Source: Candidatus Contendobacter odensis Run_B_J11
GTDB lineage: Bacteria; Pseudomonadota; Gammaproteobacteria; Competibacterales; Competibacteraceae
DNA length: 32,559 bases
Direction: 5' to 3'
Assembly (NCBI RefSeq): GCF_000531125.1
Contig: NZ_CBTK010000190.1
Coordinates: 1 to 32,559, forward strand
Both the position numbers and the translations under genes were made by a program. Below the pieces are notes generated by a model, which worked only from the letters and a program-made list of their open reading frames with translations, did no database searches and was not told the origin of the DNA. Shown here piece after piece: positions 16,956 to 26,000 of this stretch; positions within the stretch are counted from its first letter, which is position 1, and each line of letters starts with the position of its first letter.

Positions 16956-17813
16956 ATGCTCGACGCCCCCCACATTGATTTAGCCGCCCTGGTGGATCCG
17001 GTTCAGGCCGTTGCCAGGGAAGCGGGGCGTCATATTCTGGAAGTCTACGCCGGTGGCTTCAGCGTCACCGAAAAAGCCGACCAAAGCCCCGTCACTGAAG
17101 CCGACCTCGCCGCCCATGGCTCCATTCTGTGCGGGCTGGCGGAACTGACCCCCGATATTCCGATCCTGTCCGAGGAAGCGCCCGATGTCAGCTTTGCTGA
17201 ACGCAGCCGCTGGGAATGGCTATGGCTGGTGGATCCGCTCGACGGCACCCGCGAGTTTATCAAGCGCAGCGATCAGTTCTCGGTCAACATCGCCCTGATC
17301 CACCGTCATGAAGTGGTGTTCGGGCTGATTCTGCTGCCGGTGGTCGGCATCTGCTATCACGCCTACCGGGGCGGCGGTGCTTATAAGCAATTGGTCGGAG
17401 CGCGTGCCCGACGGATTCAGGCGGCACGGGTTTGCCATTATCCGGTGCGGGTGGTGAGCAGCCAAGGCTCTTACAGTACTCGCCGCTTGCAGGATTATCT
17501 GAGCCTGCTCGGCCCGCACCGACATTTTTGCCTGGGCGGCGCCCTGAAATCCTGCCTGGTCGCCGAGGGCGAGGCTGATCTTTACCCTCGCTTTGGCCCT
17601 ACCGGCGAATGGGATACCGCTGCCGCCCAGATAATTCTGGAGGAAGCCGGCGGTTATTTGACCGACACCCAGTTCCGACCACTGCGCTACAACGCCCGTC
17701 CCGTCCTGATCAACCCGGATTTTTTCGCCTTCGGCGATGTGACCCACGACTGGTCGCGGTACTTGCAGCAGCACTATCCGCGCGGGCGACCGCTTTCCCT
17801 TAGCAGCTATTAG
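16956..17813 (+). CDS. cysQ: 3'(2'),5'-bisphosphate nucleotidase
   Basis: This 285-residue inositol-monophosphatase-fold enzyme removes the 3' phosphate from PAP (and PAPS), a by-product of sulfate assimilation and sulfonation. Motifs are EKADQSPVTEADLAAH, ILSEE with a metal-binding Glu, VDPLDGTREFIKR with the Asp cluster, and GPTGEWDTAAAQIILEEAGG with the C-terminal metal-binding Asp. It is a little longer than E. coli CysQ (246). The ATG at 16956 is preceded by GAGG at 16941-16944 and matches the start of family similarity; the open frame further upstream is ignored. zapE follows after 46 bp on the same strand. Confidence 0.92.
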   Translation: MLDAPHIDLAALVDPVQAVAREAGRHILEVYAGGFSVTEKADQSPVTEADLAAHGSILCGLAELTPDIPILSEEAPDVSFAERSRWEWLWLVDPLDGTREFIKRSDQFSVNIALIHRHEVVFGLILLPVVGICYHAYRGGGAYKQLVGARARRIQAARVCHYPVRVVSSQGSYSTRRLQDYLSLLGPHRHFCLGGALKSCLVAEGEADLYPRFGPTGEWDTAAAQIILEEAGGYLTDTQFRPLRYNARPVLINPDFFAFGDVTHDWSRYLQQHYPRGRPLSLSSY

Positions 17814-17859
17814 CCCGACACAATAGCCATTAGCCCGTTACCCGATTTCGAGTCCTGCC

Positions 17860-18969
17860 ATGCCCTACGAACGCTATCGCCGTGATTTGCAACAGGAAGG
17901 GTTTCAACATGATCCGGCCCAGGAACGCGCCGTTTTGCATTTGCAACGGGTTTACGACCAACTCCTGGCCCAACCGGAACCGGCTGCCAGCAAAAAACCG
18001 GGGCTGTTGGCGCGGCTGGCGGGCCGCGACAAACCGTCCGCCCCTGCGCCGCCGGTTCGCGGACTGTATTTTTGGGGTGGGGTGGGGCGCGGCAAGACCT
18101 ATCTGGTGGACACCTTTTTCGACGCCCTGCCGTTGGAGCGAAAACAGCGCATTCATTTTCATAGCTTCATGCGGGCGGTTCACGCTGAATTGAAAGAGCT
18201 GCAAAGTCAGCAGGAACCGCTCCGAATTGTAGCCCGGCGCTTCGCCGAGAAAGCGCGAGTAATCTGTCTGGACGAGTTTTTCGTGTCCGACATCACCGAT
18301 GCCATGCTTTTATATGGATTGCTGAAGGAGTTGTTCACCTGCGGTGTGACCCTGATCACGACCTCTAATATCGAGCCGGACGGTCTCTATAAGGATGGCT
18401 TGCAGCGCGCCCGTTTTTTACCGGCGATTGAATTGCTCAAGCAGCATGTTGACGTATTGAATGTAGACGGCGGGGTGGATTACCGGTTGCGTTATCTGGA
18501 GAAAGCGGAGATTTATCACTCCCCGCTGGATGACAATGCCGAGCGTGTTCTGAATGATGTGTTTAATCATATTGCGCCGGAACCGGGCCATCGTGGTGGC
18601 AATGTAGAAATCGAGGGGCGGTTTATTCCGACCCTGCGTGAGGCGGATGGCATCGTCTGGTTTAATTTCCGGGCGATCTGTGATGGGCCACGCGGCACTT
18701 CTGATTACATCGAACTCGCTCGCTGTTACCATACGGTGCTGATTTCCAACCTGCCGATCATGGACTGGCAAATGGAAAATCAGGCGCGGCGTTTTGTCAA
18801 TCTGGTGGATGAATTCTATGATCGCGGGGTCAAATTGATCGTGTCTGCTGCCGCGTCGCCGTTTGACCTGTACCGGGGCGAAAAGCTGAAATTTGAGTTC
18901 CAGCGCACTATCAGCCGCTTACAGGAAATGCAGTCGCACGACTACCTGGAACGACCACATCTACCGTAG
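17860..18969 (+). CDS. zapE: Cell division ATPase ZapE (AFG1-like)
   Basis: The 369-residue AFG1-family ATPase has a Walker A at residues 73-80 (GGVGRGKT), preceded by the family motif RGLYFWG, and a Walker B VICLDEFFVSDITDAMLL. Further family segments are LITTSNIEPDGLYKDGLQRARFLPAI and ISNLPIMDWQMENQARRFVNLVDEFYD. In E. coli ZapE associates with the Z ring, destabilises FtsZ filaments in vitro and is needed under heat or low-oxygen stress. Length equals that of E. coli (375). It follows cysQ at 46 bp. A repeat element (19031-19100) lies downstream. Confidence 0.95.
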   Translation: MPYERYRRDLQQEGFQHDPAQERAVLHLQRVYDQLLAQPEPAASKKPGLLARLAGRDKPSAPAPPVRGLYFWGGVGRGKTYLVDTFFDALPLERKQRIHFHSFMRAVHAELKELQSQQEPLRIVARRFAEKARVICLDEFFVSDITDAMLLYGLLKELFTCGVTLITTSNIEPDGLYKDGLQRARFLPAIELLKQHVDVLNVDGGVDYRLRYLEKAEIYHSPLDDNAERVLNDVFNHIAPEPGHRGGNVEIEGRFIPTLREADGIVWFNFRAICDGPRGTSDYIELARCYHTVLISNLPIMDWQMENQARRFVNLVDEFYDRGVKLIVSAAASPFDLYRGEKLKFEFQRTISRLQEMQSHDYLERPHLP

Positions 18970-19030
18970 CCTCCGGTTTTCTTGGGGTGTGCTTTATTAA
19001 ATACAGAACTTTCGCTAAACCGGTAAATTC

Positions 19031-19100
19031 GTCATACCCGCAAAAGCGGGTATCCAGGCTTTTCAGCGGCTTACTGGATTCCCGCCTACGCGGGAATGAC
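19031..19100. repeat. MITE-like palindromic repeat (reads SFPRRRES on the minus strand)
   Basis: A 70-bp element between zapE and the GGDEF-EAL gene has inverted ends: GTCATACCCGC at 19031-19041 against CGGGAATGAC at 19091-19100. Each half contains a small stem (CCCGC-AAAA-GCGGG and CCCGC-CTAC-GCGGG). On the minus strand one half reads SFPRRRES, a word often found in spuriously translated copies of a very widespread proteobacterial intergenic repeat. The remainder of 18970-19151 shows no gene. Confidence 0.8.
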
Positions 19101-19151
19101 GGAAAGCGAAAGTCCTGAAGTAGAAAACCCTGTTCAGAAGGTGTCGCTACC

Positions 19152-21716
19152 ATGGCCGCTCTCATGCTCCCTGACCTGAAATTCCAACTTGACTCCGCCG
19201 CTACTCCAGACCACCCGCCCAGCGAGGGCCAGGCTCAGGCAGACATTGCATTGGAAAATGTGCTTCCGACGCTGACGCAGATTCTCGACCTCAATCCGGC
19301 AGCAACCTTTATCCTCCAGGCCATTCCCGGTAGCACTGACCATGCTTTTCAACCGCTGTATCTCAATCCGCAATTCGAGCACATGACCGGCTATACCGCG
19401 GCAGACTGGCGGCAACCCGGCTTCTGGGCCGCGCACGTTCACCCGGAAGATCGCCCGGTGGCGCTGGCAAACCAGTACCGGCTACAGCACCAAGGCCAGA
19501 TCGAACACGAATACCGGTTTTGCCATCACGACGGCCATTACCTCTGGGTTAACGACCGTTTGGTCGCCCAATACGATGCAAAAGGTGCTATTTCCCTGTT
19601 GATGGGGGTGTGGTGGGATATTACCGGACGCAAGGAGACTGAAGCCCGTTTGCGCCTGGCCGCCAGCGTCTTCGCCGAAGCCCATGAAGGCATCCTCATT
19701 ACTGACATTGATGCGAATGTCGTGGATGTCAACGCCGGTTTTAGCATGATGACCGGTTACTCGCGGGAGGAAATTCTGGGTCGCAATCCGCGTTTCCTCC
19801 GCTCTGGTCGCCAGCCGCCGGAGTTTTACGTGGCGATGTGGCAAACACTGCTCGACACCGGTGGTTGGCGCGGTGAAGTGTGGAATCGCCGAAAGGACGG
19901 TCAGGCCATCATCGTGCTGCTGAACATTTCGGCAGTGAAAGCCAACGATGGCATGGTCACCCATTACGTCGGGGTGCTGTCCGACTTGACCGCCTTGCGG
20001 CAAAGTGAGCAACGGCTGGAACACATAGCCTATTATGACCCCCTGACCCGATTGCCCAACCGCAACCTGTTCACAGATCGCATGTATCAGGCTTTGGCTC
20101 AGGCCGACCGCCAGAACACCCTGCTGGCGGTCTGTTACCTGGACCTCGACGGGTTCAAGCCGGTCAACGACACGCTGAGTCACGCTGCCGGCGATAAGCT
20201 GCTGATTGCCGTAGCCGAGCGCCTGAACCGTGGGGTGCGCGGCGACGATACGGTGGCGCGGATGGGCGGCGACGAATTCGCAGTGCTGTTGGGAGGACTG
20301 AGCAGCGTTGAGGAGTGCGAGAATGCCTTGACCCGCCTGTTGCGTTCGCTGAGCCGGCTTCACGTCTTTGGTGACCGCTCGTTTGAGATCACCGCCAGTA
20401 TTGGCGTTACCCTTTACCCCAACGATGGCGGTGACACTGACGCCCTGCTGCGCCATGCCGACCAGGCGATGTACCTGGCCAAGCAGGCCGGGGGTAATCG
20501 CTACCTGATGTTCGATGCCGAGCATGACCGGCGCGCCCACGTTCACCGCGCCCAGTTATCCCGAATTGATACGGCGCTCACCACCGGTGAATTTCGTCTC
20601 TACTATCAGCCCAAGGTTGACCTGCGTGAGGGGCGGGTGATCGGCGCTGAGGCGCTGGTGCGCTGGCAACACCCCGAACGCGGGTTGTTGCCGCCCAGCC
20701 AGTTCCTGCCGGCTATTGAAGGTCACCCACTGCTGGCGAAACTCGATTGCTGGGTACTCGCTGAGGCCCTGAACCAGATGGATCGCTGGCAGACGCAGGA
20801 GGGGCTACCGCTTACCCTCAGTGTCAATATCTCGGCCACGACCCTGCAACAGCCGGATTTTCCCGACCGGTTAGCGGTGCGACTGGCGGTGCACCCTCAG
20901 ATAGCACCGGCGCAGCTCGAACTGGAAGTTCTCGAAACGGCCGCGCTCAATGATCTCAATCACACTGCCCAGGTACTCGAACAGTGTGCGCGGCTTGGAG
21001 TGAGCTTTGCTCTCGATGATTTCGGCACCGGTTACTCGTCGCTGGCTTATCTCCGTCGCCTGCCGGTGCGCACCGTCAAGATCGATCAATCTTTCGTGCG
21101 CGACATGCTGACCGATGCTGAAGACATGGCGATTGTGGAGGGGGTGATCAGTCTGGCGCAGGCGTTTCAACGCGAAGTGGTCGCCGAGGGCGTGGAAACC
21201 GTGCTGCACGGCGCGGTGTTGCTGAAAATGGGCTGTGCGTGCGTACAAGGTTACGGGATTGCGCGGCCCATGCCGCCGGATGCGTTGCCAGATTGGGTTC
21301 AGAACTTTGATCCTCATCCGTTCCAGGCGCTCAGTCAATCCTTACCCTGGCTGCGGGAAGATTTGCCGCTGCTCACCGTAATATCCGACCACCAAAACTG
21401 GTGCGAGCAAATTGCTGCACAGTTGCGTGGTGAACGGTGTCCGACCTTGCCGACGCCCAATCATCACCGTTGTCACTTCGACCACTGGTGCAGTGGAGCA
21501 GGGCAGCGGCGTTATGGCAACCTGGCGGTGTTCCAGGCGGTCGAACGATTGCATCATCAGACCCACGTTCTCGCCCAGGAACTACTGGATTTGCATCGCG
21601 CCAACTCTGCTGTCGCGCTGGCGCGCCTGCCGGAACTCCACGCCGCCCGCGATGAGCTGATCGCGCAATTACAGCGGTTGCAGCAGGAATTGCAGATTTC
21701 GCACCTGAGCGAATGA
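19152..21716 (+). CDS. PAS-PAS-GGDEF-EAL protein with C-terminal CZB zinc-binding domain
   Basis: The 854-residue soluble protein has two PAS domains (about 35-155 and 165-275), a diguanylate cyclase domain (about 290-450) with intact GGDEF at 372-376 and an RGDD inhibitory site just before it, and a phosphodiesterase domain (about 470-725). The latter has EAL at 500-502, SVNIS, EVLETA, DDFGTGYSS, KIDQSF and VAEGVET, so both activities look possible. The C-terminal 120 residues look like a CZB (chemoreceptor zinc-binding) domain: His in SDHQNW near 747, Cys in RCHFDHW, and the HHQTH histidine pair, as in the zinc-inhibited cyclase DgcZ where CZB is N-terminal. A coiled-coil tail follows. It may link zinc and PAS-sensed signals to c-di-GMP, and so to exopolysaccharide output; the last step is inference. 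AGAAGG at 19135-19140 supports the ATG. Confidence 0.9.
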   Translation: MAALMLPDLKFQLDSAATPDHPPSEGQAQADIALENVLPTLTQILDLNPAATFILQAIPGSTDHAFQPLYLNPQFEHMTGYTAADWRQPGFWAAHVHPEDRPVALANQYRLQHQGQIEHEYRFCHHDGHYLWVNDRLVAQYDAKGAISLLMGVWWDITGRKETEARLRLAASVFAEAHEGILITDIDANVVDVNAGFSMMTGYSREEILGRNPRFLRSGRQPPEFYVAMWQTLLDTGGWRGEVWNRRKDGQAIIVLLNISAVKANDGMVTHYVGVLSDLTALRQSEQRLEHIAYYDPLTRLPNRNLFTDRMYQALAQADRQNTLLAVCYLDLDGFKPVNDTLSHAAGDKLLIAVAERLNRGVRGDDTVARMGGDEFAVLLGGLSSVEECENALTRLLRSLSRLHVFGDRSFEITASIGVTLYPNDGGDTDALLRHADQAMYLAKQAGGNRYLMFDAEHDRRAHVHRAQLSRIDTALTTGEFRLYYQPKVDLREGRVIGAEALVRWQHPERGLLPPSQFLPAIEGHPLLAKLDCWVLAEALNQMDRWQTQEGLPLTLSVNISATTLQQPDFPDRLAVRLAVHPQIAPAQLELEVLETAALNDLNHTAQVLEQCARLGVSFALDDFGTGYSSLAYLRRLPVRTVKIDQSFVRDMLTDAEDMAIVEGVISLAQAFQREVVAEGVETVLHGAVLLKMGCACVQGYGIARPMPPDALPDWVQNFDPHPFQALSQSLPWLREDLPLLTVISDHQNWCEQIAAQLRGERCPTLPTPNHHRCHFDHWCSGAGQRRYGNLAVFQAVERLHHQTHVLAQELLDLHRANSAVALARLPELHAARDELIAQLQRLQQELQISHLSE

Positions 21717-21780
21717 CCGCGCCCATCCGTCACCGAACCGACTCAGCTATGGCGCTCCTCAGTGAGTGGTGGAATTCGTC

Positions 21781-21833
21781 GTAGCACGAGCTTCCAGCCC
21801 GGCAGCGCATCACGGGCCAGAGGCCCGTGCGAC
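21781..21833. repeat. Degenerate REP pair
   Basis: This has the same layout and length (53 bp) as the perfect pair at 10342-10394. The left arm begins GTAGCACGAGCTTCCAGCCC, one base from the first repeat over these 20 nt. The right arm CACGGGCCAGAGGCCCGTGC has several changes that restore a different local hairpin (GGGCC-AGA-GGCCC). It lies between the GGDEF-EAL gene and hemH and would separate their transcripts. Confidence 0.75.
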
Positions 21834-21859
21834 CTCCACCACCGGTTCAGGATTACTCA

Positions 21860-22966
21860 ATGAAACCGACTGCCTCAGCCGCCTTCACCCACGATCAGCC
21901 CGACTGCACCGGGATTCTACTCGCCAATCTGGGTACACCCGACGCGCCTACGCCTGCTGCGGTGCGGCGCTATCTGGCCGAATTTCTGTGGGATTCGCGG
22001 GTGGTGGAAATTCCCCGACTGCTGTGGTGGTTGATCCTGCACGGCGTCATTTTACGAGTTCGGCCCGCGCAATCGGCGCGTAAATATCAACTCATCTGGA
22101 CTCCAGACGGATCGCCGTTGCTGGCGATCAGCCGCCGCCAGTCGGCGGCCATTGCGACCCAATTGGCGGAACGCTGTCCCGGTCCGGTGCGGGTGGCGCT
22201 GGGGATGCGCTATGGCAATCCCTCCATCGCCTCCGCGCTGGCCGAATTGCGAGCTGCTGGCGCTCGCCGGTTACTGGTGCTGCCGCTGTATCCGCAATAT
22301 TCGGCGGCTACGGTCGCTTCGACTTTTGATGCAGTCGCTGCCGAGTTGCGCACTTGGCGCTGGCTGCCGGAATTGCGGCTGATCACCCATTACCACGACG
22401 ATCCGGGCTATCTGGACGCACTGGCCGACAGCATCCGCGCCGCTGACATCGGACACGCCGGTGAACGGTTGCTGTTCTCCTTTCACGGCCTGCCGCAGCG
22501 CAATTTATTCGCCGGCGATCCTTACCATTGCCAGTGCCATAAAACCGCCCGCCTGGTCGCGGAGCGGCTGGAATTATCGCCGGAGCAATGGGCGGTGGCG
22601 TTTCAATCCCGGTTTGGCCGCGCTCGATGGCTACAACCGTACACCAGCGCATTGCTGGCTGATTGGGCCAAAGCAGGGGTTAAAAGCGTGGCGGTCGTTT
22701 GCCCCGGCTTTGCCGCTGATTGCCTGGAAACGCTGGAGGAAATCGCTGTTGAAAACCGGCAGGTGTTTTTGGACGCCGGCGGTGAACAATACTGCTACCT
22801 CCCGGCCCTGAACGATGCGCCCCTCCATATTGAGATGCTGTCCGGGTTGATCAGTCGCCACGCTGCGGGCTGGCCGGAATTCAGCGCAGATTACGCTGCC
22901 GATGCCGTTGCCGCCGAACGCACTGCCCGCTGCCATCGGGCACGGGTGCTGGGTGCAACAGTTTGA
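21860..22966 (+). CDS. hemH: Ferrochelatase
   Basis: The 368-residue enzyme inserts Fe(II) into protoporphyrin IX, the last step of protoheme synthesis. Seen are the N-terminal GILLANLGTPDAPTP, YGNPSIASAL, LPLYPQYSAATVAST, the metal-site FSFHGLPQRNLFAGDPYHCQCHKTA with the catalytic His, QSRFGRARWLQPYT, and CPGFAADCLETLEEI with the conserved Glu. Length is slightly above that of E. coli HemH (320) because of a longer C-terminus. The ATG at 21860 with AGGA about 7 nt before it is chosen; the frame open from 21827 runs through the REP repeat and is not expected to be coding. Confidence 0.96.
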   Translation: MKPTASAAFTHDQPDCTGILLANLGTPDAPTPAAVRRYLAEFLWDSRVVEIPRLLWWLILHGVILRVRPAQSARKYQLIWTPDGSPLLAISRRQSAAIATQLAERCPGPVRVALGMRYGNPSIASALAELRAAGARRLLVLPLYPQYSAATVASTFDAVAAELRTWRWLPELRLITHYHDDPGYLDALADSIRAADIGHAGERLLFSFHGLPQRNLFAGDPYHCQCHKTARLVAERLELSPEQWAVAFQSRFGRARWLQPYTSALLADWAKAGVKSVAVVCPGFAADCLETLEEIAVENRQVFLDAGGEQYCYLPALNDAPLHIEMLSGLISRHAAGWPEFSADYAADAVAAERTARCHRARVLGATV

Positions 22967-23103
22967 AGTCCAGCGACGGGACAATTTCAGGTTCATTGCA
23001 AAGCAGCTTCTATACTCATTGAAACGATGGTTGCCGGCTTGCAGCAGGCGGCGTGAGCGGCCCCGCAGCAATGCGGCACTGAATCCGATTCAATGGGAAG
23101 CGC

Positions 23104-23856
23104 ATGATCAACGGTGTTTTAATCGATCTGGAAGGGGTGTTGTACGTCGGCGGTTATCCCTTGCCCGGCGCCCGTGAGGCGTTGCTTAGTCTGCGTGCGG
23201 CGGGTATTCCGATGCGGTTTGTGACCAACACCACCCGGCTGACCCGCGCCGCTATCGTCAACCGGCTGGAGCTCATGGGTTTGGACGTGTCCGCCCACCA
23301 TCTGCTTACACCGGTAGTGGTAGCTCGCCAATACCTGATCGACCGCCAGTTGACCCCGCATCTGTTGGTCCATCCCGATATTGTCGGTGAATTTGCCGAC
23401 TTGATCGGCCCGTCCCCCGGTGCGGTACTGCTCGGCGATGCTGGTCTGGCATTCAGCTACGAGACCCTCAACCGGTGTTTTCGACTGCTGCTGGACGGGT
23501 TGCCGCTACTGGCGATGGGTTCCAATCGCTATTTTCGCGACGGCAATGCTTTGAGCCTGGACATTGGGCCATTTATGGCGGCGCTGCAATACGCCGCCGA
23601 GATGGAAGCGGTGGTGCTGGGTAAACCCTCTGCCACATTTTTTCACGCGGCGCTCAACAACCTCGATCTGCCGGCACAGGATGTGGTGATGGTCGGGGAT
23701 GACGCTGAAATGGACGTGCATGGCGCACTGGCGGCAGGATTGCGCGGTATTTTGGTGCGCACTGGTAAATACCGCCCTGGCGATGAGGCCAAAGTCGAAT
23801 CGCACGGTGGCCGGGTATTCGATGATCTGGATGCGGTGGTGGACTACATCCTCTAA
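23104..23856 (+). CDS. HAD-IIA family phosphatase (LHPP/NagD-like)
   Basis: The 250-residue protein is a class IIA HAD hydrolase resembling the LHPP/TIGR01458 branch. Motif 1 reads IDLEGVLYVGG, motif 2 FVTNTTR, the Lys-containing VVLGKPSATFFHAAL region follows, and motif 4 is VMVGDDAEMDVHGALAAGLRGILVRTGKY. The second residue of the DxD motif is Glu instead of the usual Asp acid/base, which is unusual and may slow or alter catalysis. Substrate unknown; relatives act on phosphoamino acids or small phosphates. GGGAAG lies just before the ATG. Its start is 137 bp after hemH, and it is followed by pip after 83 bp. Confidence 0.85.
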   Translation: MINGVLIDLEGVLYVGGYPLPGAREALLSLRAAGIPMRFVTNTTRLTRAAIVNRLELMGLDVSAHHLLTPVVVARQYLIDRQLTPHLLVHPDIVGEFADLIGPSPGAVLLGDAGLAFSYETLNRCFRLLLDGLPLLAMGSNRYFRDGNALSLDIGPFMAALQYAAEMEAVVLGKPSATFFHAALNNLDLPAQDVVMVGDDAEMDVHGALAAGLRGILVRTGKYRPGDEAKVESHGGRVFDDLDAVVDYIL

Positions 23857-23939
23857 CAAGCGGATGGATTGCGGGTAGAATTGCCTGCAACAAATCCAAG
23901 CCCGGAAGCTCCCCGCTTCTGCATCCGAATGGAGTGCCC

Positions 23940-24890
23940 ATGCGCGTTCTCTTTCCCGACATCAAGCCCTATGCCAGCCAGCGCTTCGCCGTAGATGACC
24001 TGCACACTCTGCACGTCGAGGAATGTGGTGACCCGGAGGGTCTGCCGGTTTTATTCCTGCACGGTGGCCCTGGCGCCGGTTGCGAACCGATGCACCGACG
24101 ATTCTTCGATCCGCAACGCTACCGCATCGTGCTGTTTGACCAGCGTGGCTGCGGCCAGTCCACCCCTCATGCCGAGTTGCGCGATAACACCACCTGGCAT
24201 CTGGTGGCGGATATGGAAAAACTGCGTGAGCATCTGAAAATTGACCGGTGGATCGTGTTTGGTGGCTCGTGGGGTTCGACCTTGGCGCTGGCTTATGCGC
24301 AGACTCATCCGGATCGGGTGCGCGGCCTCATCCTGCGTGGCATCTTTCTGTGCCGGAATCGGGATCTGGCCTGGTTTTATCAGGAAGGCGCCAGCCGCCT
24401 GTTTCCCGATTTGTGGGAACACTTCCTTGCCCCGATTCCGGCGGCGGAGCGAAATGATCTGGTTCAGGCGTATTACCGGCGGTTAACCAGTGTCAATGAA
24501 CTGGAGCGGTTGCGGGTGGCGAAAGCGTGGTCGGTGTGGGAAGGATCCACCCTGACGCTGGAAAGCAATACCGCACTGGTCGATCATTTTGGCGAAGCCC
24601 GTCGGGCGCTGGGACTGGCGCGGATCGAGTGTCATTACTTCGTGAATCACTGCTTCATGGAGCCGGATCAACTGCTGCGCAATGCCAGCCGGCTGCGGGA
24701 TATTCCCGGTGTCGTCGTCCACGGGCGCTACGATGTGATCTGTCCGCTCGATAATGCCTGGGCCTTGCACCGGGCCTGGCCTGAAGCGGAATTGCGGATC
24801 ATCGGCGCCGCCGGTCATGCCGCCAGTGAACCGGGAATTGTCGATGCGCTGATCACCGCGACCCAGAGTTTCGCGGATCGGTTGGCATGA
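23940..24890 (+). CDS. pip: Prolyl aminopeptidase
   Basis: The 316-residue alpha/beta hydrolase releases N-terminal proline from peptides. It shows the oxyanion segment [23 protein letters not shown], the nucleophile Ser110 in [16 protein letters not shown], the acid in [11 protein letters not shown] and the catalytic His in [11 protein letters not shown]. It belongs to the proteobacterial monomeric type (about 315 residues). I prefer ATG at 23940 because GGAG at 23931-23934 is well placed for it; the GTG at 23934 is the first possible start. Its stop overlaps the dtd start by 4 nt. Confidence 0.95.
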   Translation: MRVLFPDIKPYASQRFAVDDLHTLHVEECGDPEGLPVLFLHGGPGAGCEPMHRRFFDPQRYRIVLFDQRGCGQSTPHAELRDNTTWHLVADMEKLREHLKIDRWIVFGGSWGSTLALAYAQTHPDRVRGLILRGIFLCRNRDLAWFYQEGASRLFPDLWEHFLAPIPAAERNDLVQAYYRRLTSVNELERLRVAKAWSVWEGSTLTLESNTALVDHFGEARRALGLARIECHYFVNHCFMEPDQLLRNASRLRDIPGVVVHGRYDVICPLDNAWALHRAWPEAELRIIGAAGHAASEPGIVDALITATQSFADRLA

Positions 24891-25342
24891 TCGGATTGTT
24901 ACAACGGGTCACCGCAGCGTGTGTTGAAGTCGGTGAGGAGCGGGTCGGCGCGATCGACGCAGGTCTGCTGGTGCTGATCGGAGTCGAGCGCGGCGATGGC
25001 GCCGCGCAGGCCGACCGGTTGCTGGAACGATTGCTGGGCTACCGAGTGTTCGCCGACGCCGCCGGCAAGATGAATCTGAGTCTGCGCGAGACTGGCGGCG
25101 GCCTGTTACTGGTTCCACAATTCACCTTGGCGGCGGATACCGGCAAGGGTATGCGGCCCAGTTTTACTCCGGCCGCGCCGCCCGCCGAGGGTGCGCGCTG
25201 GTTTGCGTATTTGCAGGAACAGGCCGGCCAGCGCCATCGCCCGGTGGCAATGGGGCAATTCGGCGCCCACATGCGAGTCAGCCTGAGCAACGACGGCCCA
25301 GTCACTTTCTGGCTCAGAGTCGCCCCGGGTTCCGGCGAATGA
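24887..25342 (+). CDS. dtd: D-aminoacyl-tRNA deacylase
   Basis: The 151-residue enzyme hydrolyses D-aminoacyl-tRNAs (and Gly-tRNA-Ala), keeping D-amino acids out of translation. Family features are [15 protein letters not shown] at the start, the catalytic loop [20 protein letters not shown] and the second signature NDGPVTFWL, equivalent to the GPVT cross-subunit motif. The first signature is normally SQFTL; here the Ser is Pro. The role of the residue is debated since chemistry is attributed to RNA-assisted catalysis, so activity is likely kept. It overlaps pip by ATGA and is probably translationally coupled. Confidence 0.95.
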   Translation: MIGLLQRVTAACVEVGEERVGAIDAGLLVLIGVERGDGAAQADRLLERLLGYRVFADAAGKMNLSLRETGGGLLLVPQFTLAADTGKGMRPSFTPAAPPAEGARWFAYLQEQAGQRHRPVAMGQFGAHMRVSLSNDGPVTFWLRVAPGSGE

Positions 25343-25381
25343 ATTCGCCCCTCGCTTCTGAATCGATCAACGCGGTTCTCA

Positions 25382-25410
25382 TTCGCGCCACTACCAAAAA
25401 TCCTTATAAT
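25382..25410 (+). promoter_or_regulatory. Probable sigma-70 promoter of fabA-fabB
   Basis: A perfect TATAAT lies at 25405-25410, 63 bp before the fabA start. The hexamer 17 bp upstream, TTCGCG at 25382-25387, matches the -35 consensus poorly, so the promoter may need an activator, as E. coli fabA does with FadR. I could not recognise a FadR operator here. Confidence 0.45.
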
Positions 25411-25473
25411 CCTTAATCCAGATTCCGCTTCGACTCCAATTTTTCCCACTGCGTTACCAGGACATCCAAGGTC

Positions 25474-25989
25474 GTGAATAAAAAATCCAGCTACACCCGC
25501 GAAGAGTTGCTTGCCTGCGCTCGCGGCGAATTGTTTGGCCCCGGCAACGCTCAATTGCCACTGCCAAACATGCTGATGATGGATCGCATCGTTCATATCG
25601 CCGCCGAAGGCGGCCAGTACGGTAAGGGTGAGATTATCGCGGAACTGGACATCCAGCCTGATCTGTGGTTTTTCGGCTGCCATTTCATCGGTGATCCGGT
25701 GATGCCGGGTTGCCTGGGACTGGACGCGATGTGGCAACTGGTCGGATTCTTTCTGGGCTGGGCGGGGGGGCTGGGGCGGGGGCGGGCGCTGGGTTGCGGT
25801 GAAGTTAAATTCACCGGTCAGGTGCGCCCCGAAGCTCACAAGCTCACTTATCACATTCATATGAAGCGGGTCATCCTGCGTAAACTGGTCATGGGCATCG
25901 CTGACGCAACTCTGGAGGTTGATGGCCGGACTATTTATATCGGCAAAGATCTGCGGGTTGGACTGTTCACCTCAACCGATGGCTTTTGA
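25474..25989 (+). CDS. fabA: Beta-hydroxydecanoyl-ACP dehydratase/isomerase
   Basis: The 171-residue hotdog-fold enzyme dehydrates 3-hydroxydecanoyl-ACP and isomerises the trans-2 to the cis-3 product, the branch point to unsaturated fatty acids. The active-site pair is visible: His70 in [16 protein letters not shown] and Asp84 in LGLDAMWQ, at the same numbers as in E. coli. The length also equals E. coli FabA (172). The GTG start at 25474 is preceded by AAGG very close (25468-25471) and AGGA further up. fabB starts 11 bp after the stop, so the pair is one operon. Confidence 0.97.
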   Translation: MNKKSSYTREELLACARGELFGPGNAQLPLPNMLMMDRIVHIAAEGGQYGKGEIIAELDIQPDLWFFGCHFIGDPVMPGCLGLDAMWQLVGFFLGWAGGLGRGRALGCGEVKFTGQVRPEAHKLTYHIHMKRVILRKLVMGIADATLEVDGRTIYIGKDLRVGLFTSTDGF

Positions 25990-26000
25990 GGGTAGAAAAG

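Noticed and set aside
19482-20546. 354-residue minus-strand frame opposite the PAS/GGDEF region
   Set aside because: It is antisense to well-conserved domain motifs and shows none itself.
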